Below, piece by piece: positions 6,829-14,957 of a stretch of DNA of 37,534 bases. Source of the stretch: Streptomyces beihaiensis (GTDB lineage: Bacteria > Actinomycetota > Actinomycetes > Streptomycetales > Streptomycetaceae); assembly GCF_026274175.1 (NCBI RefSeq), contig NZ_JAPHNL010000284.1, forward strand, positions 1-37,534, in the 5' to 3' direction. The notes below the pieces were generated by a model. That model saw only the letters and a list, made by a program, of their open reading frames with translations, was not told where the DNA came from and did no database searches. Every line of letters starts with the position of its first letter. The stretch's first letter is position 1. The position numbers were made by a program, and so were the translations under genes.

Positions 6829-8244
6829 ATGCCGCCCCATCTCTTCGCGGACCGCCCCGCCGGTCAGCCGCCGGAGCGTGGCACGGTCGACGCACTGATC
6901 TCACAGACGCGTCGGCTGCTCGGTGACGTCGATGCCGTGCGCCGTGAATCGGCGACCGACGAGAACGGCCCCGAAGCCCGCTGGCAGCGGGCCCTGTACG
7001 AACTGGCGGCCCATCAACTGGGCGATCTCGACCGGCACTTGACTCAACTTCGGGATGGCCCCGAAACAACCCCCGCCGCCCCGGAGGCCACCGCCGCCGA
7101 CACCGTCGCCCCGGCCCCCGGCTCCCTCCTCAGTCGCGTCGGCAGCGCCGAGTGGAACCTGCTCACCGACGAGGCGAACTGGTCCGGCGAGCTGTACCAG
7201 ATCCTCGGCCGGGACCCTGCCGCCACCCCCCTCACGCTCGACGAGCTGCCCGATCTGGTGCACGCCGACGACCGGGCGAAGCTCACGGCGATGGTCACCG
7301 ACTGCCTCATCGAAGGGAAGCCGATCGACGGGGAGTTCCGGATCGTCCGCCCCGACCGCCGGGTGCGCACCGTGCACCTGATGGGCGAACCCGTGCTCGA
7401 CGCCGACGGCTCGACCGCCTCCATGTGGGCGGTCGTGCGCGATGTCAGCGAACTGCGCCGCAGCCAGCGCACCGTGAGCGAGACCCGTGACTCGCTCCGC
7501 CGCCGACGCCACATCGCGCAGACGGAGCACCGGCTCGCGGTCGAGCTGCACGAGGCCGTGCTGCCGCCGTGGCGCGGCTCCCTGCGGCTGCCGCACCACG
7601 GGCCGGGCCGCCTCGACGTCGCGGCCCGCTATCTGCCGTGCGCCACCGGCGCGCTGATCGGCGGCGACTGGTACGACGCGCTGCGCCTGCCGGACGGCAA
7701 GGTACTGCTGTCGGTCGGCGACCTCACCGGGCACGGCGTCGCCGCGACGTCCGGCGTGGCGACGCTGCTCGGCGCGGTCCGCGGCATGGCCGTGTGCCAG
7801 GCGGCGCCCGCCGAGCTGCTCACCCGGCTCGCCGAACTCATCGACTCCTCCGTCCAGCCCGCCCTCGGCAGCGTCCTGTGCTGCCGCTACGACCCGGCGG
7901 GCCGCACACTGGCGTGGGCGCAGGCGGGACACCCCGCACCGCTGCTGTTCCGCGGCGGGACGGGGCGTGCGCTCACGCCGCCCGAGGGCGTGCTGCTCGG
8001 CGCGACCTCCGGCGCCGTCTACGCGCAGGCACACGAGCAGCTGCACGCGGGCGACCTGCTCCTGCTGCACACCGACGGGCTGACGCCACGGCGCGGCGAC
8101 GCCACGGAGCGGCTGCTCGCCCTCGCACCACGCCTCGACGAGGCGGGTGACGCGCAGGAGTGCCTGCGTGTGGTGGTCGACGCGTGCGGTGCGGGCGAGC
8201 GCGAGGACGACGCCTGCGTGCTCGTCGCCAGGATCAGCTCCTGA
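6829..8244 (+). CDS. PAS-domain PP2C-type serine/threonine phosphatase (SpoIIE/RsbU-like)
   Basis: A 471-residue soluble signalling protein in three parts. Residues 1-75 are helical and charged. A PAS-like sensor follows at about 100-205 (WSGELYQILGRDP, then VVRDVSELRRSQ at its end), then a coiled helix, and from about 245 a PP2C-type phosphatase domain. The metal-binding motifs are present: GGDWYD at 278-283, VGDLTGHG at 296-303 and the C-terminal DDACV near 460. The domain should therefore be active against a phosphoserine substrate, by family analogy an anti-anti-sigma factor. The HATPase kinase domain that often accompanies these proteins in Streptomyces is absent. It is convergent with nsdA. 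A CTTGCG repeat about 240 nt upstream could link it to the neighbouring LacI-type regulator. Confidence 0.9.
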   Translation: MPPHLFADRPAGQPPERGTVDALISQTRRLLGDVDAVRRESATDENGPEARWQRALYELAAHQLGDLDRHLTQLRDGPETTPAAPEATAADTVAPAPGSLLSRVGSAEWNLLTDEANWSGELYQILGRDPAATPLTLDELPDLVHADDRAKLTAMVTDCLIEGKPIDGEFRIVRPDRRVRTVHLMGEPVLDADGSTASMWAVVRDVSELRRSQRTVSETRDSLRRRRHIAQTEHRLAVELHEAVLPPWRGSLRLPHHGPGRLDVAARYLPCATGALIGGDWYDALRLPDGKVLLSVGDLTGHGVAATSGVATLLGAVRGMAVCQAAPAELLTRLAELIDSSVQPALGSVLCCRYDPAGRTLAWAQAGHPAPLLFRGGTGRALTPPEGVLLGATSGAVYAQAHEQLHAGDLLLLHTDGLTPRRGDATERLLALAPRLDEAGDAQECLRVVVDACGAGEREDDACVLVARISS

Positions 8245-8299
8245 CGCGTGTCCCGTACGACGTGACGGCGGACGGCATACGGGTGGAAAACAACTACCG

Positions 8300-8313
8300 G
8301 GCCCGGCCGGGCC
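8300..8313. terminator. Candidate bidirectional terminator after nsdA and the phosphatase gene
   Basis: GGCCCGGCCGGGCC is a perfect 14-bp palindrome lying 1 nt past the nsdA stop codon and 55 nt past the phosphatase stop. A second inverted repeat, CCCGTA...TACGGG, lies just to its left at about 8252-8283. The strong GC hairpin between convergent genes suits a terminator for both transcripts. Confidence 0.5.
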
Positions 8314-8314
8314 G

Positions 8315-9814
8315 CTACACGCTGAACTTCTTCCCGTTGGCCTTGGGCAGCGCCAGCTGGATCTCCTGGCGCAGGTCCTTGATCTTCGGGTAGCCCGCGT
8401 AGTGCCCGGTGAGCCGGTACATCTCGCGCAGCCGGTCCCAGGTGCGGTGGGACGAGTTCGCGCCCATCGACGACAGGGCCAGGCGCGCGTACCGGTCCGC
8501 CTGTTCGGGGTCGTCGGCGATGAAGCACGCCGACGCGAGCGACAGATGGTCGAAGATCTTCGACCGGTCCCGGCCGCCGACCCGCAGCGCGAGCGCCTGC
8601 TTCGCATGACGCTGGGCGATGACGGCGGCACCCGGCTCGTGCTCGGCGAGAGTGCGGTAGGCGAGGGCCTGCATGCCGTGCAGGTCCGCCTCGTCGAACA
8701 TCTGCATCCAGCTCGGCGGCGGGACGTCGCCCCGGTCGGAGACGAACAGGTCCTCGGCCTGACCGAGGGTGCGGCGCATGGCCTGCCCCTTGCCCATGGA
8801 TGCCTGCGCCCATGCCTCGATGGTGTGCAGCATCGCCTGGGTACGGGGCAGTACCTCGTCGCCCGAACCGGACTTGGCGAGCTTCATCAGGTCGAGCGCG
8901 TCGTCGGGGCGGCCCAGGTGGACCATCTGGCGGGCGGCCCGGGACAGGGCCTCACCGGCGCGTGGCCGGTCGCCGCCCTCCCGTGCGGCGTGCGCGGCGA
9001 TAATGAAGTACTTCTGGGCCGTGGGTTCCAGGCCGACGTCGTGCGACATCCAGCCCGCGAGGACGGCGAGGTTGGCGGCGACGCCCCACAGGCGCCGCTG
9101 CAGATGGTCAGGGTGACGGTAGGCGAGCATCCCGCCGACCTCGTTGAGCTGGCCCACGACCGCCTTGCGTTGCAGCCCGCCGCCGCGGGACGCGTCCCAG
9201 GCCCGGAAGACCTCGACGGAGCGCTCCAGTTCCTCGATCTCCTGCGACCCGATGGGGGCCGCCTCGTAGCGGTCGTAGCCGGTGGTGTCGGCATGGGCCA
9301 CGGAGAGCGGATCGTCGGTCCTGGGAGCGTCGGCCGCAAGGGCCGGGTCGGTGTGCAGCCAGTCGTGCATGGCGCTGCTGAGTGCGGATCCCGCGGCGAG
9401 CGCGGCACCCGCGCCCACCAAGCCGCGTCGGTTGAGCATGAGGTCCATTCCCGTGAATTCGGTGAGGACCGCAGCCGTTCGCTCGGGCGCCCACGGCACT
9501 CCGTCAGGGCCCTGATGCTCCAGGCCCCCGTCGCCTTGCCGTCTCCCCACACGCCCGCGCCGGACAAGACCGAGGTCCTCGATGGTCACGACACGGCCGA
9601 GTCGCTCGGTGAACAGCGCCGCCAGCACCCGGGGCACCGGATCGCGCGGGATCTCTCCCATGTCGATCCACCGCCGTACCCGCGAGGTGTCGGTCGCCAG
9701 CTGGGGGTGGCCCATGGCCGCCGCCTGCCGGTTCACGAGTCTCGCGAGTTCGCCCTTGGACCATCCGGCCAGGCCGAACAGGTCGCTCAGGCGGGTGTTG
9801 GGTTGTCCGCTCAC
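8315..9814 (-). CDS. nsdA: NsdA-type TPR-like regulator of differentiation and antibiotic production
   Basis: A 499-residue protein recognised by its N-terminal SDLFGLAGWSKGELARLVNRQAA segment (a helix-turn-helix-like region at about residues 8-35), DTSRVRRWIDMGEIPRDPVPRVLAALF (about 42-68), and the long alpha-helical C-terminal half with tetratricopeptide-like repeats. In S. coelicolor, nsdA disruption enhances sporulation and antibiotic production, so it acts as a negative regulator (established knowledge). The GTG start at 9814 has a GGGGG element upstream; the longer open frame to 10027 has no coding character in its first 71 codons. It carries a hydrophobic alanine-rich stretch (GAGAALAAGSALS, about 160-175) that resembles a twin-arginine-like segment but is internal. 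The upstream region contains an inverted repeat and 10-bp direct repeats, entered separately. Confidence 0.9.
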   Translation of the reverse strand: MSGQPNTRLSDLFGLAGWSKGELARLVNRQAAAMGHPQLATDTSRVRRWIDMGEIPRDPVPRVLAALFTERLGRVVTIEDLGLVRRGRVGRRQGDGGLEHQGPDGVPWAPERTAAVLTEFTGMDLMLNRRGLVGAGAALAAGSALSSAMHDWLHTDPALAADAPRTDDPLSVAHADTTGYDRYEAAPIGSQEIEELERSVEVFRAWDASRGGGLQRKAVVGQLNEVGGMLAYRHPDHLQRRLWGVAANLAVLAGWMSHDVGLEPTAQKYFIIAAHAAREGGDRPRAGEALSRAARQMVHLGRPDDALDLMKLAKSGSGDEVLPRTQAMLHTIEAWAQASMGKGQAMRRTLGQAEDLFVSDRGDVPPPSWMQMFDEADLHGMQALAYRTLAEHEPGAAVIAQRHAKQALALRVGGRDRSKIFDHLSLASACFIADDPEQADRYARLALSSMGANSSHRTWDRLREMYRLTGHYAGYPKIKDLRQEIQLALPKANGKKFSV

Positions 9815-9842
9815 TTCAAGCCCCCAGGTTCTCGGCTGAAGT

Positions 9843-9861
9843 TGACAGTAGCCCTCTGTCA
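9843..9861. promoter_or_regulatory. Inverted repeat TGACAG-N7-CTGTCA upstream of nsdA
   Basis: Six-base perfect arms separated by TAGCCCT lie 29 nt upstream of the nsdA start codon, so the repeat falls in the leader or core promoter. The spacing puts the arm centres 13 bp apart. It could be an operator for a dimeric repressor. Confidence 0.4.
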
Positions 9862-9878
9862 GTTGCTGGGCGACTATT

Positions 9879-9908
9879 CGCCAGGGTTCGCCAGGGTGCG
9901 CCAGCTGT
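9879..9908. repeat. Three 10-bp direct repeats (CGCCAGGGTK) upstream of nsdA
   Basis: CGCCAGGGTT, CGCCAGGGTG and CGCCAGCTGT follow one another without a gap. The first two differ at one base; the third keeps only CGCCAG. The 10-bp period equals about one helical turn, so a protein could bind the same DNA face repeatedly. The array lies 65 nt upstream of the nsdA start and 140 nt upstream of the divergent phosphotransferase-like gene. Confidence 0.55.
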
Positions 9909-10048
9909 TGTGCCTCGGGGCACGGGGTGTCAGGTAGAAGTGCGCCACCCCGGCCCGGTCGCCGCAGGGCATTCCCCAGGGTGTACCGAATCGGCCGGGC
10001 CGGGTGGCGCAGGCAACTCATCGGCACACGAAGGGATCTGTCTCACCC

Positions 10049-11197
10049 ATGTACGCAGCATCGTCCTCCGTGTCCGCCCCGCCCCGGCCGCTGCGACCCG
10101 CCCGAGGGGCGGCCCCCGCCGGCCCGTACCTCGACCCCGCGCGGACCGCAGGGCCGGCGCTCGCAGGCGCCGCCATGACCCGTCGCGTCCCGGGGCTCGG
10201 CACCCAACCGCTCAGCGGGAGACTCGACTTGTCCGGCCCTCAGGGCGCCCAGCTGCGCACGGCGATCGGCTCGGTGCAGCGCATCTGCCCGGATTTTCAT
10301 CCGGTACAGGTGATGCGCCGCAGTTCACGCTCCGTGCTGATCGTCGGCACGACAGGACGCAGCACAGCGGTGGCGAAGTGTTTACTGGATCCGTCGTCCG
10401 TGCGGGCCGAGCGGATCCGGCACGAGATAGCGGCCTACCGGGCGTTCGTCCGGCACCGGCCCCCGGTACGGGTGCCCCGGCTCGTCGCCGCGGACCCGGA
10501 CAACGGGACGCTGGTGATCGAGCGGATGCCGGGACGGGTGGCGGCACTGCAACGGCATCCGCTCCAGGCGCCGCCGCGGGCGGACATCCGGGCGGCGCTC
10601 GGCGCGATCTGCCGGGTCAACCAGTGGCGCCCCCCGGCGGGCACGTTCGACGCGCCGGTGGACTACGCGGAGCGGATCAACCGTTTCCACGACCTGGGGC
10701 TGCTGACCGACCGTGACATGGGGGACCTGCAGAAGCTGCTGCACGGCATCGCGCACACGTCCGGGCGCGGCGGCATGGGCCAGTTCTGCCACGGCGACGC
10801 GCTGCTCTCGAACGTGCTGCTGTCCCCGACGGGGCCGGTGCTCGTGGACTGGGAGCACGCGGGCTGGTATCTGCCGGGCTACGACCTGGCGACGCTGTGG
10901 GCGGTCCTCGGGGACGCGCCGGTGACGCGCCGCCAGATCAGCCAGCTCGCCCAGTCCGGCGGGCCGGCGGCGCGGGACGCGTTCCTGGTCAACCTGATGC
11001 TCGTACTGACGCGGGAGATCCGTACGTACGAGACGGCCGTGCAGCGTTCGCTGCGCGAGCAGACCCCGGCGGCACCGGGCACGGCCCACCCGGGTGCTGC
11101 GCCGTCCAGCGAGGAGCAGCGGCTGTTGCTGCGCCGCCTGCACGACGACTGCAACATGGCCCGCAAGGCGGTCCGCGCGGCGGTCGGCACTCGCTGA
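10049..11197 (+). CDS. Aminoglycoside phosphotransferase/choline kinase-fold protein
   Basis: A 382-residue cytoplasmic protein of the APH kinase-like fold. The catalytic loop is intact: H248-G249-D250 followed by N255 (HGDALLSN), and the metal-binding Asp is D267 in VDWEHAGW. A glycine/serine-rich nucleotide-binding region lies before AVAKCLLD (about residue 110), with an Asn/Glu-rich helix after it. The first 60 residues are Pro/Ala/Arg-rich and probably disordered. The start at ATG 10049 is preferred over the upstream GTG because the added residues have no coding character; AAGGGA upstream is rather distant. It is divergent from nsdA. The family phosphorylates small hydroxyl substrates or stays unassigned. 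Antibiotic resistance is not implied. A strong terminator follows 9 nt after the stop. Confidence 0.88.
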   Translation: MYAASSSVSAPPRPLRPARGAAPAGPYLDPARTAGPALAGAAMTRRVPGLGTQPLSGRLDLSGPQGAQLRTAIGSVQRICPDFHPVQVMRRSSRSVLIVGTTGRSTAVAKCLLDPSSVRAERIRHEIAAYRAFVRHRPPVRVPRLVAADPDNGTLVIERMPGRVAALQRHPLQAPPRADIRAALGAICRVNQWRPPAGTFDAPVDYAERINRFHDLGLLTDRDMGDLQKLLHGIAHTSGRGGMGQFCHGDALLSNVLLSPTGPVLVDWEHAGWYLPGYDLATLWAVLGDAPVTRRQISQLAQSGGPAARDAFLVNLMLVLTREIRTYETAVQRSLREQTPAAPGTAHPGAAPSSEEQRLLLRRLHDDCNMARKAVRAAVGTR

Positions 11198-11206
11198 CGG
11201 GGACGA

Positions 11207-11249
11207 GGAACCGCGGTGCGACCCGCAGGAGGGGACGCACCGCGGTTCC
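11207..11249 (+). terminator. Strong intrinsic-type terminator after the phosphotransferase-like gene
   Basis: Perfect 14-bp arms, GGAACCGCGGTGCG and CGCACCGCGGTTCC, flank a 15-nt loop and are followed by TTGTTGT. It starts 9 nt after the stop codon at 11197. This is the clearest hairpin in the window. Confidence 0.85.
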
Positions 11250-11368
11250 TTGTTGTCCCGCCGGGCACCGGCCGGCCCGCTCGCCCCCATTGGTCCACGC
11301 CTGTGACGCGTCGCAGGCGGCCGCGCCGCCACCGCCAAAACCGGTCGGCACACGCCCGTGAACTCGCC

Positions 11369-11382
11369 AATTCCTGGGAATT
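11369..11382. promoter_or_regulatory. Palindrome AATTCC-TG-GGAATT upstream of the amidase gene
   Basis: A perfect 6-bp-arm inverted repeat, AT-rich relative to the surrounding DNA, lies about 113 nt before the amidase start. Its position and composition suit a promoter-proximal operator. I cannot assign a regulator. Confidence 0.4.
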
Positions 11383-11494
11383 TCCCCTGCTCGACGCATG
11401 ATTGACGGATCGTCGGCGAGCCGATACCACTGACCCACGATCGGCCCGCACGTACCGCGCAGCATCCCGACACCGTCTCTCCCAGGAGGCACCG

Positions 11495-13504
11495 TTGCAC
11501 CGGTCCACGCGTTCGCGTCCCCTCACTCCCAGACGTTCCCGTGCGGCGGCACGGTCGGCGGGCACGCTCGCGGCGGCGGCGCTCGTGCTCCCTCTGCTCG
11601 GCGCGGCGCCGCCGGACTCCGCCGCTTCGGGCACGTCGTCGTCCGCGCGTCTCCAGGCGGCGTTCGCCTCGGCGGCGGCCGAGTACCACGTGCCGCCCAG
11701 CGTGCTGCTCGGCGTCTCGTATCTGCAGTCGCGGTGGGACGAGCACGGCGGCGCGCCGAGCGTCACCGGCGGCTACGGCCCCATGCATCTGACGGACGCG
11801 CGCACCGCTCTCTCCCGGGCCGCGGCGGCGGGCGGCGAGGCGTCGGGCGACCCGCGCGGCGACGACGCCCGCCCCGCCCTCCACCTGTCGCAGCCGGTGC
11901 CGACCGACGCGCAACTTCCGGCGCGGCTCAAGACGTTGGTGCGCGCCGCGCGGCTGACGGGCCTGTCCGAACAGGAGCTGCGCAGCGATCCGGCGGCCAA
12001 TGTGGCCGGCGGCGCGGCGCTGCTCGCGGCCGCTCAAAGGCGTCTCGGCAAGCCGCTGAGCGCCTCGGACGACGACGTCGACGACTGGTACGGGGCGGTC
12101 GCCGCGTTCTCCGGCGCCGACGACGAGGCGACCGCGGCGACGTACGCCGACGACGTGTTCTCGGTGATCCGCGGCGGCGAGCGGCGCACCACGGACGCCG
12201 GGCAGCGGGTGACGCTCTCGCCCGACCCGGACGCGCGGCCACGGCAGGCGCAGCTCGACAAGCTGGGCCTGCGCGAGGCGGACAGCTCGCAGACGGAGTG
12301 CCCGCGCACCGTGTCGTGCGAGTGGGTTCCGGCGCCGTACGAGAAGTACGGGGACAAGGACGGCGACTACGGCAACCACGACGTGGCCGACCGGCCGCGG
12401 GACCAGAGCGTCGACTACATCGTCGTGCACGACACCGAGGGCAGCTGGGAGACGACGCTGAACCTGGTCCAGAATCCGAAGTACCTGGGCTGGCACTACA
12501 CGGTGAGGTCGTCGGACGGGCTGATCGCGCAGTCGATGCACACCAAGGACGTCGGCTGGCACGCCGGCAACTGGTACGTGAACGCGAAGTCGATCGGCAT
12601 CGAGCACGAGGGTTTCCTGGCGCAGCCGGACTCCTGGTACACGGAGGAGATGTACCGGGCGTCGGCGCGCCTGGTGAAGTACCTGGCGGCCAAGTACGAC
12701 ATCCCGCTGAACCGGCAGCACATCCTCGGGCACGACACGGTGCCGGGCCCCGTGACGTCGACCATCCGGGGCATGCACACCGACCCGGGACCGTACTGGG
12801 ACTGGGCGCACTACTTCGCCCTCATGGGCCACCCCTTCCACCGCACCGCGGGTCCTGACGGCGGTCTGGTCACCATCGACCCCGAGTACGCCACGAACAG
12901 GCCCGCGTTCACGGGCTGCGAGACGGCGGGCGAACCGTGTGCGCCGCACGGGTCGAGCGAGGTACGCCTCTACTCGGCGCCCAGCAAGGACGCGCCGCTC
13001 GTCAAGGACATCGGTCTGTACCCGGGCGGCGAGCCTTCCACCACCGGCGTCAACGACATGGCGTCGCGCGCGTCGACGGGCCAGCAGTACGCCGTCGCGG
13101 GCCGCGAGGGGAACTGGACGGCGATCTGGTTCCTCGGCGAGAAGGCGTGGTTCCCGAACCCGCCGGGCAAGCCGGTGGCCGTGTCGGCGCGGGGCCTCGT
13201 GGTGACGCCGAAGGCGGGAGCGAGCGAGGTGCCGGTGTACGGACGGGCCTACCCGGAGGCCGCCGCGTACCCCAAGGGCGTGCCGGTCCAGTCGGTCTCG
13301 CCACTGCCGTACAAGATCCCGGCCGGGCAGCGCTATGTGGTCGGCGAGCGGACGGCCGGTGAGTATTTCTGGGCGACGGCCTTCGACACGTCGACGCACA
13401 AGGTGATCAGGGGGCGTGACCTGTACTACGAGATCCAGTTCGCCCACCGCGTCGCCTATGTGCGCGCGGCGGACGTGCGGGTGGAGCCGTCGGTGACGCC
13501 CTGA
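11495..13504 (+). CDS. Secreted N-acetylmuramoyl-L-alanine amidase (Amidase_2) with N-terminal lysozyme-like region
   Basis: A 669-residue exported cell-wall hydrolase. I chose the TTG start at 11495 because a perfect AGGAGG lies 5 nt upstream. Residues 1-40 form an arginine-rich signal peptide (MHRSTRSRP, then SAGTLAAAALVLPLLGAAPP). Residues 60-100 resemble a lytic transglycosylase lysozyme-like fold (YHVPPSVLLGV, SRWD, GGYGPMHL), but the expected Glu is Gln78 (YLQSRWD). The Amidase_2 domain spans about 305-440 with the zinc ligands H312 (VVHDTEG), H413 (GHDTVPG) and D430 (HTDPGPYWDW), plus the conserved GIEHEG acidic residues near 370-372. The C-terminal 220 residues are SH3-like repeats (VRLYSAP, EVPVYGRAY), probably wall-binding. 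It cleaves the MurNAc-L-Ala bond in peptidoglycan, so it likely acts in wall remodelling or lysis. Confidence 0.92.
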   Translation: MHRSTRSRPLTPRRSRAAARSAGTLAAAALVLPLLGAAPPDSAASGTSSSARLQAAFASAAAEYHVPPSVLLGVSYLQSRWDEHGGAPSVTGGYGPMHLTDARTALSRAAAAGGEASGDPRGDDARPALHLSQPVPTDAQLPARLKTLVRAARLTGLSEQELRSDPAANVAGGAALLAAAQRRLGKPLSASDDDVDDWYGAVAAFSGADDEATAATYADDVFSVIRGGERRTTDAGQRVTLSPDPDARPRQAQLDKLGLREADSSQTECPRTVSCEWVPAPYEKYGDKDGDYGNHDVADRPRDQSVDYIVVHDTEGSWETTLNLVQNPKYLGWHYTVRSSDGLIAQSMHTKDVGWHAGNWYVNAKSIGIEHEGFLAQPDSWYTEEMYRASARLVKYLAAKYDIPLNRQHILGHDTVPGPVTSTIRGMHTDPGPYWDWAHYFALMGHPFHRTAGPDGGLVTIDPEYATNRPAFTGCETAGEPCAPHGSSEVRLYSAPSKDAPLVKDIGLYPGGEPSTTGVNDMASRASTGQQYAVAGREGNWTAIWFLGEKAWFPNPPGKPVAVSARGLVVTPKAGASEVPVYGRAYPEAAAYPKGVPVQSVSPLPYKIPAGQRYVVGERTAGEYFWATAFDTSTHKVIRGRDLYYEIQFAHRVAYVRAADVRVEPSVTP

Positions 13505-13528
13505 TCCGATGGCCGGCCCGGGCGCTGC

Positions 13529-14035
13529 TCAGCCCTGCTGGAAGAGCTCCGCCGGCAGCGGTTTGAGCAGCGCGTACAGGTCGTCGGTGATCGGGCGGTC
13601 CCAGGACGCGATGGTCACGAGCACGTTGTCGCTGCGGTCGAACTGGACGCAGGAGATCCGCGACTCGGAGAGCTTGAGGCGCCGCACCACGAGCAGGTTG
13701 TCGCCCTGCATCACCGGCATGTCCTCCGTGCCGGTGACGGTGACCTCCTCCTCGTTCTCCAGCGCGACCAGGAGCTGACCGACCTCGAACGGGATCTCGT
13801 CGTCCGCGCGCTCACGGGCGGGCGAGCCCTCCGGCAGATTGCCGATGATCATGGCGGGGCCGCGGCCGCCGAAGAGGTCGTAGCGCAGGAACACGCCCTG
13901 GCAGGTGCCGTCCGCGGCGGGCAGCAGACCGGCGCCGAGATTGCCGGGCCAGTCGCCCGGGTCCATGGCCAGGACGTCGAAGTCGGGGCCCGCGGGGGTC
14001 GCTGCGCGGCGGCGGAGGAAGGACATGCGGTCCAT
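13529..14035 (-). CDS. Conserved-type actinomycete hypothetical protein (168 aa)
   Basis: A soluble, acidic protein without a signal peptide or transmembrane helix. The N-terminus is MDRMSFLRRR; the start could be the ATG at 14035 or at 14026. The sequence LAMDPGDWPGNLGAGLLPAADG and the later PVMQGDNLLVVRRL look typical of a Streptomyces-wide uncharacterised family, which I recognise only as conserved, with no function. Secondary-structure pattern is mostly beta. It is convergent with the amidase gene (24 nt between stops) and divergent from the LRR gene. Confidence 0.7.
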   Translation of the reverse strand: MDRMSFLRRRAATPAGPDFDVLAMDPGDWPGNLGAGLLPAADGTCQGVFLRYDLFGGRGPAMIIGNLPEGSPARERADDEIPFEVGQLLVALENEEEVTVTGTEDMPVMQGDNLLVVRRLKLSESRISCVQFDRSDNVLVTIASWDRPITDDLYALLKPLPAELFQQG

Positions 14036-14204
14036 CGTACGTCGCCGCCGCTCATCGGCCCGTTCGGGGGCCGGGCGGGTCACCGGGACAGGGCTCATGT
14101 GGCGTCGGGGGTGGCGCAGTTACGGGGTGAGCCGTGGCGGGGCCGTCCGGGTACGGTCCTCTCGGACGACGGGCACGGTCGATCGGGTGGACGGGAGGGC
14201 TCGC

Positions 14205-14945
14205 ATGGGTGATCCGCGGCAGCCGCCGGTGCGGAGGCTCGACTACTGGCGGGCGGGTCTGAGGGCCGTTCCCGACGACGTGTGGCGCCACCCCGCTCTG
14301 GAGGTGCTGCAGCTCGCCGACAACCGGATCGAGCGTCTGCCGGAGCGGCTCGGCACGCTCGGGCACCTGCACACTCTGGACCTCGGCCACAACCGGATCG
14401 CCGAGGTCGGGCCGTGGATCGGCGCGCTCAGCGGGCTGACCCGGTTCCTGTATCTGCACGACAACCGGCTGACCGGACTGCCCGAGTCGCTCGGGGCGCT
14501 CGACCGGCTCGGGTATCTCAACGTCGGCGGGAACCGGCTGACGGCGCTGCCGGAGTCGCTCGGCCGGATGGCCGGGCTCGTCGAGCTTCGGGCGCAGCGC
14601 AATCGGCTCGGCGCGCTGCCCGACTCGGTCGGCTCTCTGCGCTCGCTGCGGGAGCTGTGGCTGCGCGGCAACCGGCTCTCGGCACTGCCCCAGTCCGTCG
14701 GCGGCCTGGCGGAGCTGCGGGAGGTGGAGCTGCGCGACAACGTGTTCACCGAGGTGCCGGGGGCGCTGCGCGGGCTGTCGCGGCTGCGCCGTCTCGACCT
14801 GCGCGGCAATCGGCTGCGGTGCGTTCCGGGGTGGCTCGCCGAGCTGCCCGCCCTGGAGAAGCTCGACCTGCGGTGGAACGACGTGCGCGTCACGCCCGGC
14901 ACGCTGGACGAGCTGGCCGGGCGCGGGTGCGTGGTGCTGCGCTGA
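14205..14945 (+). CDS. Leucine-rich repeat protein (about nine LRRs)
   Basis: A 246-residue cytoplasmic protein made almost entirely of leucine-rich repeats of about 23 residues, of the type LxxLxLxxNRLxxLPxxLxxLxx. Nine tandem copies can be counted from LEVLQLADNRIERLP to the C-terminal LEKLDLRWNDVRV. There is no signal peptide, transmembrane helix or enzymatic domain. The ATG at 14205 has GGGAGGG 5 nt upstream; the longer upstream frame lacks coding character. The eukaryote-like LRR solenoid serves protein-protein binding, and the partner is unknown. It is convergent with the universal stress protein gene, 12 nt apart. Confidence 0.9.
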   Translation: MGDPRQPPVRRLDYWRAGLRAVPDDVWRHPALEVLQLADNRIERLPERLGTLGHLHTLDLGHNRIAEVGPWIGALSGLTRFLYLHDNRLTGLPESLGALDRLGYLNVGGNRLTALPESLGRMAGLVELRAQRNRLGALPDSVGSLRSLRELWLRGNRLSALPQSVGGLAELREVELRDNVFTEVPGALRGLSRLRRLDLRGNRLRCVPGWLAELPALEKLDLRWNDVRVTPGTLDELAGRGCVVLR

Positions 14946-14957
14946 GCGGCGGCAGGC

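Noticed and set aside
11250-11494. Possible c-di-AMP (ydaO-type) riboswitch before the wall amidase gene
   Set aside because: Streptomyces often has this riboswitch before wall hydrolase genes, but none of the conserved ydaO segments could be found in this leader.
10382-13447. Long minus-strand open frame (1021 codons)
   Set aside because: Antisense to the phosphotransferase-like gene, a terminator and the amidase gene, with no recognisable protein motif.
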